From: an uncultured Coriobacteriales bacterium
Lineage (GTDB): Bacteria > Actinomycetota > Coriobacteriia > Coriobacteriales > UMGS124
DNA length: 13,325 bases
Assembly (NCBI GenBank): GCA_903789505.1
Contig: CAIFEU010000073.1
Coordinates: 1 to 13,325 of the forward strand
Direction: 5' to 3'
In this document: piece by piece, positions 7,220 to 12,721 of the stretch
Position numbering within the stretch: position 1 is the first letter of the stretch
How the letters are laid out: every line of letters begins with the position of its first letter
Made by a program: the position numbers and the translations under genes
Notes under the pieces: model-generated
The model's input: the letters and a program-made list of their open reading frames with translations, nothing else
The model's database searches: none
What the model was told of the DNA's origin: nothing

Positions 7220-7235
7220 ATCAAAAAGTATCGAT
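7220..7235. promoter_or_regulatory. arsR: ArsR operator-like site O1
   Basis: ATCAAAAAGTATCGAT has ATC...GAT ends and is an imperfect palindrome. Taken with its flanks, it matches the reverse complement of O2 (7285-7300) at 17 of 21 positions. It lies just upstream of the -35 element of the arsR promoter. The sequence is AT-rich in an otherwise GC-rich region. Confidence 0.6.
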
Positions 7236-7241
7236 ATGACG

Positions 7242-7269
7242 TTGACGCCCCCGTTGTGGGGGCTATCAT
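7242..7269 (+). promoter_or_regulatory. Sigma70-type promoter of arsR-acr3
   Basis: TTGACG (7242-7247), a 16-base spacer and TATCAT (7264-7269) form the best sigma70-like promoter in the window. Its last -35 base and spacer form a perfect hairpin, GCCCCC-GTTGT-GGGGGC (7247-7263). Transcription would start near 7276, giving a leader of about 110 bases that contains O2. Confidence 0.65.
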
Positions 7270-7284
7270 GGTCCGAGGAATCAT

Positions 7285-7300
7285 ATCGAAATATTTTGAT
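7285..7300. promoter_or_regulatory. arsR: ArsR operator-like site O2
   Basis: ATCGAAATATTTTGAT is a 16-base palindrome with one mismatched pair. It lies just downstream of the predicted transcription start, where bound ArsR would block RNA polymerase. AT-rich palindromes with ATC/GAT arms suit ArsR/SmtB winged-helix dimers. Confidence 0.65.
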
Positions 7301-7386
7301 GTGAAATGCGCCGCCATGGGGTTCGCCGCGGCTGCGCCCGAGGGCGCTGCCTTCTGGCGGCGCCGGGAACGGAGGGGGTCTGCTCG

Positions 7387-7917
7387 ATGGACACAGGTGG
7401 CCAGGGCGGTCTGCGGCAGGGTTACGCGGACTTGGGCGCGGCGGCGCGAGGGGCGGGGGAGGGTGCGGCGACGCGTGAGGCGGTGGGCGCCCCCGAGGGG
7501 TCTGTTGGCGACGCCGACGTCGATGACGCGCGCATCTTCAAGGCGTTCTGCAGCGAGTGCCGCCTGCAGGTGCTCGCGCGCCTGCGCACGGGCGAGAAGT
7601 GCGCGTGCGACCTGCTCGAGAGGATCGACGTCAGCCAGTCGAACCTCTCCCACCACATGAGGGTGCTCGTCGACTCGGGCATCGTCCGCGCCCGTCAGGA
7701 CGGCAAGTGGACCTACTACTCGATCGACCCCGAGGGAGTCGCGCGCGCCCGCAGGCGCCTCGACGAGCTGACCGAGGTCCGCCAGACGGAGGGGCCGGGC
7801 CGGTGCTGCGACGGCTCGGCAGGTGGGTGCGGGACGGGTGAGGGCGCCGGCGTGACGGACGCGGGCGGCGTCGTCGCGGGTCCGTGCGGGTGCGCCCCTG
7901 CGAGGGGGTGCTGCTAG
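7387..7917 (+). CDS. arsR: ArsR-family arsenite-responsive repressor with Cys-rich tail
   Basis: This 176-residue protein is longer than most ArsR proteins (about 100-120). It has a disordered Gly/Ala-rich N-terminus (1-45), a winged-helix ArsR domain (about 46-125) and a Cys-rich C-terminal tail. The recognition helix is SQSNLSHHMRVLVDSGIV and the wing is ARQDGKWTYYSI. EKCACDLLE carries the C-x-C of the classical ELCVCDL As(III)-sensing motif; the domain starts with FCSECRLQ. The tail adds seven cysteines, in RCCDG, GGCG, PCGCAP and GCC. As(III) binding should release it from the operators at 7220-7300. The ATG at 7387 follows GGAGGGGG. The stop abuts the acr3 ATG with no gap, so the pair is translationally coupled. 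Confidence 0.93.
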   Translation: MDTGGQGGLRQGYADLGAAARGAGEGAATREAVGAPEGSVGDADVDDARIFKAFCSECRLQVLARLRTGEKCACDLLERIDVSQSNLSHHMRVLVDSGIVRARQDGKWTYYSIDPEGVARARRRLDELTEVRQTEGPGRCCDGSAGGCGTGEGAGVTDAGGVVAGPCGCAPARGCC

Positions 7918-9009
7918 ATGGCCGCCGCGGCGACGTCGGCAGCCCCCTCCGCGCGGCGCCTGGGGCTGTGGGACCGCCTGCTCACGCTGTGGATCTTCCT
8001 GGCGATGGCCGCCGGGGTCGCGCTCGGTGCGCTGGCCCCCGGCGTCTCCGAGGCGCTGGGGCGGCTCAGCGTCGGCACCACCAACGTCCCGATCGCGATC
8101 GGGCTGGTGTGCATGCTCTACTCGCCCCTTGCCAAGGTCCGCTACGCGAAGATGCCCGAGGTCTTTCGCGACAAGCGGCTCCTCGCCCTGTCGCTCTCGC
8201 TCAACTGGGTCGTCTGCCCCCTGCTCATGTTCGCGCTCGCCGTCGTGTTCCTGCGCGACCAGCCCGCCTACATGGAGGGCATCATCATGATCGGGCTGGC
8301 GCGCTGCATCGCGATGGTGCTGGTCTGGAACGAGCTCGCCGGTGGGTCGAGCGACTACGCCGCCGGGCTGGTCGCGCTGAACTCGATCTTCCAGATCCTG
8401 CTGTACGGGCCGATGGCGTGGCTGTTCCTGACGGTGCTGGCGCCTGCGGCGGGCGTCGCCGGGACCACCGCGATCAGCGTGTCGATGGGGCAGATCGCCC
8501 AGAGCGTCCTGGTGTACCTGGGGGTGCCGATGGCGGCGGGCGCGGCCACGCGGGCGGCGTTCGTGCACGCGCGCGGGGAGCGCTACTTCGAGGAGCGCGT
8601 CGTGCCCAAGATTTCGAAGGTGACGCCCGTCGCGCTGCTGTTCACGATCGTGATGATGTTCTCGCTCAAGGGGTCGATGATTGCCGAGCTGCCCCTGGAC
8701 GTCGTGCGCATCGCGGTCCCGCTCGTGGTCTACTTCGTCGTGACGTTCTTCGCCAGCGCCTGGCTCGCGCATCGCGTCGGCGCCGACTACCCGCGCATGG
8801 CTTCGGTCGCCTTCCCCGCGACCGGCAACAACTTCGAGCTGACGATCGCCGTGGCGGCGGCGACGTTCGGGCTCGCCTCGGGCCAGGCCTTCGCCGCGGT
8901 GGTGGGGCCGCTCATCGAGGTGCCCTCCCTGATCCTGCTCGTCAACGCCGCGCTCGCGCTCAGGCGGCGCTGGTACGCCGTCCCGGCGCAGACGCCCGAG
9001 GCGGACTGA
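7918..9009 (+). CDS. acr3: Acr3-family arsenite efflux transporter
   Basis: This 363-residue, ten-helix membrane protein is of normal Acr3 length. The conserved sequence GLARCIAMVLVWNELA (126-141) contains Cys130, the essential As(III)-binding cysteine of helix 4. GNNFELTIAVA (303-313) is the helix-9 motif, and PLIEVP (331-336) has the conserved Glu334 of helix 10. Approximate helices: 21-43, 54-70, 88-111, 118-140, 148-174, 190-210, 233-250, 259-283, 295-320 and 322-348. It exports arsenite (and possibly antimonite) from the cytoplasm, driven by the proton gradient. Its ATG follows the arsR stop directly; translation probably continues from arsR, as the nearest upstream bases carry no strong ribosome binding site. 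No arsenate reductase lies next to it. Confidence 0.97.
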   Translation: MAAAATSAAPSARRLGLWDRLLTLWIFLAMAAGVALGALAPGVSEALGRLSVGTTNVPIAIGLVCMLYSPLAKVRYAKMPEVFRDKRLLALSLSLNWVVCPLLMFALAVVFLRDQPAYMEGIIMIGLARCIAMVLVWNELAGGSSDYAAGLVALNSIFQILLYGPMAWLFLTVLAPAAGVAGTTAISVSMGQIAQSVLVYLGVPMAAGAATRAAFVHARGERYFEERVVPKISKVTPVALLFTIVMMFSLKGSMIAELPLDVVRIAVPLVVYFVVTFFASAWLAHRVGADYPRMASVAFPATGNNFELTIAVAAATFGLASGQAFAAVVGPLIEVPSLILLVNAALALRRRWYAVPAQTPEAD

Positions 9010-9057
9010 CGGCGAGCCGACGTCGCGGGAACTCCACGATTGTCTCCCGAGCTGCGC

Positions 9058-9088
9058 TTGACCCCCACGCTGCGTCAGGGAGTAGCCT
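9058..9088 (+). promoter_or_regulatory. MerR-type promoter with 19-bp spacer and dyad operator
   Basis: TTGACC (9058-9063) and TAGCCT (9083-9088) are separated by 19 bases, the over-long spacing that MerR-family activators correct by twisting DNA. The spacer region carries a dyad centred on T9071: CCCCCACGC (9062-9070) against GCGTCAGGG (9072-9080), with ACGC-T-GCGT perfect at its core. It lies upstream of the MerR-TipAS gene and supports autoregulation. Confidence 0.75.
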
Positions 9089-9177
9089 GTCACCCGTCAG
9101 CGGCGCCGGATTGCCGGGGCGCCGACGGCAGCGTGTCCGGTACGCGGATGGGGAGGCGTCAGAGAGGGGCGTGCGCG

Positions 9178-10128
9178 ATGCGACGGCCAGGCGAGACGAG
9201 GAGACGCGTGGGTGCGGGCGACGGCCGCCGCGACGCTGGCGCCTGCGGGGATGACCCTGCGGGCGCCGGCGCGCGCGGGCGGGACTGCGGCGGGTGCGAG
9301 GCACCGGGCGTCCGCGCAGGGGCGCGCGACGAGGCCAGCTACTCGGTGGGGCAGCTCGCTGAGCTGTCGGGCGTCTCGGTGCGCACGCTGCACTTCTACG
9401 AGGAGAAGGGGCTGCTCGAGGCGCCGCGCCTGCCCAACGGCTACCGCTCCTACGGCAGGCGGGAGGTCGACCGGCTGCAGCAGGTGCTGCTCTACCGCGA
9501 GCTGGGCGTGGGGCTCGACGAGATCCGCAGGATCCTCGACGACCCCGCCTTCGACCCGGCGGAGGCGCTCAGGCGTCACCTGGGCGAGCTGCGCAGGCGC
9601 CGGGAGCGCATCGATCGGATCATCGCGAGCGTCGAGGACACGCTCGCGGGCATGGAAGGGGGTACGCCGATGGGCGACGAGGAGCGGTTCGAGGCGTTCA
9701 AGCGCGAGGCGGTGGAGGAGAACGAGCGCACGTACGGCAGGGAGGTGCGCGAGCGCTGGGGCGACGAGGCGGCCGACGCGTCCAACGAGCGGCTGATGGG
9801 CATGTCGCAGGCGGACTTCGGCCGAGCCTCGGAGCTCGAGGCGCGGGTCAGGGACGAGGTGCTCGCGGGGCTTTCCGAGGGCGACCGGGACGCGAGCGGG
9901 CCGCATGCCCCGCGCGCCGCCCGGGCGCACGCGGAGTGGCTGTCGTGCTTCTGGCCGGAGGGGCAGTACACCCTGCAGGGCCACGCGCAGCTCGCCGAGA
10001 TGTACCTCGCCGACGAGCGGTTCCAGGCCTACTACGACGCGTGGGCACCCGGCGCGGCGCGCTACCTGGTGGGGGCCATCAGGCGGATGTGCGCGGGAGG
10101 GGCCGGGGCGGGGGAGCAGGCGAGGTAG
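9178..10128 (+). CDS. MerR-family activator with TipAS thiopeptide-binding-type domain
   Basis: From the ATG at 9178 the protein has 316 residues. Residues 55-122 form a MerR winged helix (YSVGQLAELSGVSVRTLHFY, then NGYRSYGRREVDRLQ). A coiled-coil helix (about 130-160) follows. Residues about 175-305 form a TipAS-like domain (FKREAVEENERTYG..., then AEWLSCFWPEG, AEMYLADERFQAYYDAWAPGAARYL). TipAS domains bind thiopeptides and other cyclic peptide or drug ligands and turn on the promoter. Residues 1-52 before the HTH are an unusual Arg/Gly-rich extension with Cys23 and a C37-x-x-C40 pair. A GTG at 9208 with GAGGAG just upstream would remove ten of them, so the exact start is open. The MerR-type promoter at 9058-9088 is 90 bases upstream. 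The regulated genes could be itself or neighbours such as the ABC-F gene, but no second matching operator was seen. Confidence 0.9.
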   Translation: MRRPGETRRRVGAGDGRRDAGACGDDPAGAGARGRDCGGCEAPGVRAGARDEASYSVGQLAELSGVSVRTLHFYEEKGLLEAPRLPNGYRSYGRREVDRLQQVLLYRELGVGLDEIRRILDDPAFDPAEALRRHLGELRRRRERIDRIIASVEDTLAGMEGGTPMGDEERFEAFKREAVEENERTYGREVRERWGDEAADASNERLMGMSQADFGRASELEARVRDEVLAGLSEGDRDASGPHAPRAARAHAEWLSCFWPEGQYTLQGHAQLAEMYLADERFQAYYDAWAPGAARYLVGAIRRMCAGGAGAGEQAR

Positions 10129-10155
10129 GCCGGGGATGAACCCGACCCATGTGCC

Positions 10156-10181
10156 GGGGCGCCCGGGCCCGCGGGCGCCTC
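10156..10181. terminator. Strong hairpin between convergent merR and DUF488 genes
   Basis: GGCGCCC (10158-10164) and GGGCGCC (10173-10179) form a 7-bp stem, extended by one G-U and one G-C pair to nine pairs around an 8-nt loop. It lies 27 bases after the MerR stop and overlaps the DUF488 stop codon. It is likely a shared bidirectional terminator without T-tracts. Confidence 0.55.
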
Positions 10182-10587
10182 ACCGGCGCCCGGAGTCGCC
10201 GGCGGGCTGGGCGAGGCGACGCTCGAGCCAGTCGCGCAGGACGACGGCGTGGTTGACCTCGGGGTCGCGCGCGGCGTACAGCAGCGTGACCGTGAGGTCC
10301 CCCGCGTGCTGCCCCGCCAGCGAGCGGACCTCCTCGACGAACTCGTCGGCGGCTGGGTTGGTGTCGAGCTCCTGCAGGTAGCGTCCCTTGAAGTCGTCGA
10401 ACCGGTCCGCCTGGTGCGCGAACTGCTTGCGCGCCTCCGTCGAGGGGGCGACCTGCTTGGCCCACTCGTCGAGCTGCAGGGCGTCCTTCCTGACGCCGCG
10501 CGGCCAGAGTCGGTCGACCAGCACGCGGTAGCCGTCGTCCGCGTCGGGCTCCTCGTACACGCGCTTTATCTGCACCTTCGTAGCCAT
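10180..10587 (-). CDS. DUF488 family protein (YeaO-like)
   Basis: This 135-residue protein is at normal family length. Hallmarks are DGYRVLVDRLWPRGVRK (18-34), LDEWAKQVAPS (39-49), the Phe/Lys/Arg/Tyr-rich FDDFKGRYLQEL (63-74) and LLYAARDPEVNHAVVLRDWL (102-121). The biochemical function of the family is not established; conserved Arg, Asp and Asn-His residues suggest a ligand or nucleotide pocket, which is inference. The ATG at 10587 has GAGGAG 8 bases before it. It is transcribed away from the ABC-F gene and converges on the MerR-TipAS gene. Confidence 0.92.
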   Translation of the reverse strand: MATKVQIKRVYEEPDADDGYRVLVDRLWPRGVRKDALQLDEWAKQVAPSTEARKQFAHQADRFDDFKGRYLQELDTNPAADEFVEEVRSLAGQHAGDLTVTLLYAARDPEVNHAVVLRDWLERRLAQPAGDSGRR

Positions 10588-10809
10588 GCGGCATGCTCCT
10601 CTCGATCGTCCGGCGCGCCGGGCGCCGCCTGGGTCACCCGGCCCTGCGGTGAGCCGGGGCCCGCCTCGGCGCTCGCCCGCGGCGCCGTGCGCGCCCATCT
10701 CCCGGAAGCCTCCCACCCGCGAGCCCCCTTCAACGCGCGGCGACGACATCGCGGCAAAACCTCCACCTATTGCGTGGAAGGCCGCCGCGGACGCCGGCGG
10801 ACGGCGGCA

Positions 10810-10840
10810 CCGCGATGGACGGTTGCCCCGCGATGGACGG
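10810..10840. repeat. Two copies of CCGCGATGGACGG at 18-bp period
   Basis: The 13-base unit is identical at 10810-10822 and 10828-10840. It lies in the divergent region between the DUF488 and ABC-F genes, before the candidate leader hairpins. Two copies cannot by themselves distinguish a regulator site from a slippage product. Confidence 0.5.
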
Positions 10841-10924
10841 CATGTGGGCCGTGCCCCATGCGCGCCGCCCGGGCGCCCGCGGGGGCGGCACGGGTGTAGA
10901 CTGGTCGGCACAGACGGTCGGCCG

Positions 10925-10947
10925 CCGGGGCCTTTGGCAAGCCCCGG
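10925..10947 (+). promoter_or_regulatory. Leader hairpin upstream of ABC-F gene
   Basis: CCGGGGC (10925-10931) and GCCCCGG (10941-10947) pair perfectly around the loop CTTTGGCAA. No T-tract follows. It precedes the MRR reading frame and could be part of an attenuator. Confidence 0.4.
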
Positions 10948-10966
10948 TTCGAGAGAGGTCAGGTGC

Positions 10967-10978
10967 ATGCGCAGGTAA
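10967..10978 (+). CDS. Possible 3-codon leader peptide MRR
   Basis: ATG CGC AGG TAA follows GAGAGAGG by about 8-10 bases. Very short peptides lie upstream of some macrolide and ABC-F resistance genes, where a drug-stalled ribosome reshapes the leader. A 3-codon frame is expected often by chance, so this is a suggestion only. Confidence 0.15.
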   Translation: MRR

Positions 10979-11144
10979 CGATGCCCATACGGGCGCCCAG
11001 AATTCATCGTCGATCGGCCATGCCGGTCCGGGGTGCCGCATCAGCATCGCTCTGTCCTCTGCCATGCGCTCACATCTTGCGCCGCGCGACGGGAACGCTC
11101 CCGCCCCGCGTGCGCCGCGCGTCCCGCGCGACCCGACCGGAATG

Positions 11145-11161
11145 GCCTCCCACCAGGAGGC
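11145..11161 (+). promoter_or_regulatory. Hairpin masking the ABC-F ribosome binding site
   Basis: GCCTCC (11145-11150), loop CACCA, GGAGGC (11156-11161): a perfect 6-bp stem whose 3' arm is the Shine-Dalgarno sequence of the ABC-F gene, 4 bases before its ATG. In the mRNA this would hide the ribosome binding site, as in translational attenuation. Confidence 0.5.
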
Positions 11162-11165
11162 GGAC

Positions 11166-12677
11166 ATGCAACTCAATCTCACGGGAATCGAATACACCTA
11201 TCCCGGCTCTGCGGAGCCGGTGCTGCGCGGCGTCACCGCCACCTTCCCTCGGGGGTGGACCGGCGTCGTCGGCGACAACGGCTGCGGCAAGACGACGCTG
11301 GCGCGCATCGCGTGCGGGCAGCTGCGCCCCGACTCCGGCTCCGTCACGGGCGGGCTGGTCGGCGCGGTGTGCGAACAGGACTGCGGCAGGCGGCCGGGGA
11401 CGCTGGAGGACTTCGCCTGCGCGTACGACCGCGACGCGGTCGCGCTCAGGGCGGCGCTGGGGATCGAGGACGACTGGGCGTGGCGGTTCGACACCCTCTC
11501 CGGCGGGCAGCGCAAGCGCCTCCAGGTGGCGTGCGCGCTGTGGGTGCGCCCCGACCTGCTCGTTATGGACGAGCCCACCAACCACGTGGACGCCCCGACG
11601 CGGGAGGCGATAGCCCGTGCGCTGGGGGCGTTCGACGGCGTCGGCCTGCTCATCTCCCACGACCGCGCGCTGCTCGACGAGCTCTGCGCGCGGTGCCTGT
11701 TCATGGGCGCGGGGAGGGCGACCATGCGCCAGGGAGGCTGGTCTCAGGGCAGCGGCCAGGCGGGTCTTGAGCGGGAGAGCGCCCTGCGCGCCCGCGAGCG
11801 CGCCGTGCGCGAGAGGTCGCGGCTGGAGCGGGAGGCGCGCAGGCGACGCGAGGAGGCGTCGCGGTCGGCGGGCATGCGCAGCGCCGGCAGGGTCGACCCG
11901 CGCGACGGGGACGCCAAGGACCGGATCAGGCTCGCGATCTACACCGGCAAGGACGGCGTCGCGGGGCATCTGAGCTCCCAGATGGAGAGGCGCCTGGCGG
12001 ATGCGGAGCGGGCGGTGGGCGAGAGCTTCGTGCCCAAGCGCTACGACGGCGACGTGTGGGTCGATGCCGAGCCGAGCCCGCGCAGGTTCCTGGTGAGGTT
12101 CGCCGCGTGTGCCCTGCCGATGGGCGGCGGTCGCTCGCTCGACGTCCCCGACCTCACGATCGGAGGTACCGAGCACGTGGCGCTCGCCGGCCCCAACGGG
12201 TGCGGCAAGTCCACGCTGGTGCGCGCAATCGTGGGGCAGGTCACGTGCGACCCCGCCGTGGCCTGCTGCTACGTGCCCCAGGAGCCCGACGCCGGGCAGG
12301 TGGGGCGCACGATGGCGGAGCTTGCGCGGCTCGACGACGCGGACCGGGGCCGCGCCATGTCGGTAATCGCCCGCCTCAACTCATCCCCGGGGCGAGTCCT
12401 CGAGGGCGGCGAGCTCAGCCCCGGCGAGCTGCGCAAGGTGATGCTCGCGCTGGGCGTGCTGCGGCGCCCCAACCTGATCGTGATGGACGAGCCCACCAAC
12501 CACCTCGACATTCACTCGACCGAGGCGCTGCAGGCCCTGCTGGCCGGCTACCCCGGCGCGCTGCTGCTCGCGTCGCACGACGAGCGGCTCCTGTCCGCCG
12601 TGACCTCCACGCGCTGGGAGGTCGGCGCGACCGGCGACGGGGGCGCCCGCCTCATCGCCGGGACGCCGGAGTGCTGA
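11166..12677 (+). CDS. ABC-F family protein, antibiotic-resistance (ribosome protection) type
   Basis: The protein has 503 residues, two fused ATPase domains and no membrane segments, as ABC-F proteins do. Domain 1 (1-200): Walker A GDNGCGKT (36-43), LSGGQ (111-115), MDEPTNH (134-140), His165. The linker (about 200-290) is a charged helical hairpin, rich in Arg and Glu, then GDAKDRIRLAIYTGKDG. Domain 2 (300-503): Walker A GPNGCGKS (342-349), signature LSPGE (417-421), MDEPTNH (440-446), His471. Both catalytic glutamates are present. Size and layout fit Lsa/Vga/VmlR-type factors that enter the E site and dislodge drugs from the peptidyl-transferase centre, but I cannot match the linker to a named resistance subfamily; a housekeeping translation factor is less likely at this length. 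The ATG at 11166 has AGGAGG just upstream. An in-frame ATG at 11142 lacks one. The rRNA methyltransferase follows after 44 bases. Confidence 0.93.
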   Translation: MQLNLTGIEYTYPGSAEPVLRGVTATFPRGWTGVVGDNGCGKTTLARIACGQLRPDSGSVTGGLVGAVCEQDCGRRPGTLEDFACAYDRDAVALRAALGIEDDWAWRFDTLSGGQRKRLQVACALWVRPDLLVMDEPTNHVDAPTREAIARALGAFDGVGLLISHDRALLDELCARCLFMGAGRATMRQGGWSQGSGQAGLERESALRARERAVRERSRLEREARRRREEASRSAGMRSAGRVDPRDGDAKDRIRLAIYTGKDGVAGHLSSQMERRLADAERAVGESFVPKRYDGDVWVDAEPSPRRFLVRFAACALPMGGGRSLDVPDLTIGGTEHVALAGPNGCGKSTLVRAIVGQVTCDPAVACCYVPQEPDAGQVGRTMAELARLDDADRGRAMSVIARLNSSPGRVLEGGELSPGELRKVMLALGVLRRPNLIVMDEPTNHLDIHSTEALQALLAGYPGALLLASHDERLLSAVTSTRWEVGATGDGGARLIAGTPEC

Positions 12678-12721
12678 TGCGCTACGATGGCGGTCCTGCG
12701 GGCGGGCGAGAGGGGGGCGGG

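Larger units (their letters stand above)
10588..11165. other. Long divergent leader region before the ABC-F gene
   Basis: This 578-base stretch holds no supported protein gene. It contains an 18-bp-period repeat (10810-10840), a TAGACT element at 10897-10902 that could be a -10 but lacks a -35, and a series of hairpins: 10925-10947, GCCC-ATAC-GGGC at 10983-10994, CGGGA-ACGC-TCCCG near 11091, and the ribosome-binding-site stem at 11145-11161. A 3-codon reading frame lies at 10967-10978. The layout resembles leaders of inducible ribosome-protection genes. Confidence 0.45.

Noticed and set aside
7174..9093. Minus-strand open frame of 639 codons across arsR and acr3
   Set aside because: It lies antisense to two well-supported genes and their promoter, and is a low-complexity Arg/Asp/His/Gln protein typical of shadow frames in GC-rich DNA.
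10891..10970. tRNA-like appearance: CTTTGGCAA in a hairpin loop followed by GGTTCGAGA
   Set aside because: The putative T-arm has no complementary 3' half, the anticodon-type stem does not fit a 5-bp/7-nt arm, and no acceptor stem closes the structure.
10588..11007. N-terminal extension of the DUF488 protein, open upstream of 10587 on the minus strand
   Set aside because: The extension is Gly/Arg-rich without conservation signals, while MATKVQIKR at 10587 has GAGGAG at good spacing and matches the family start.
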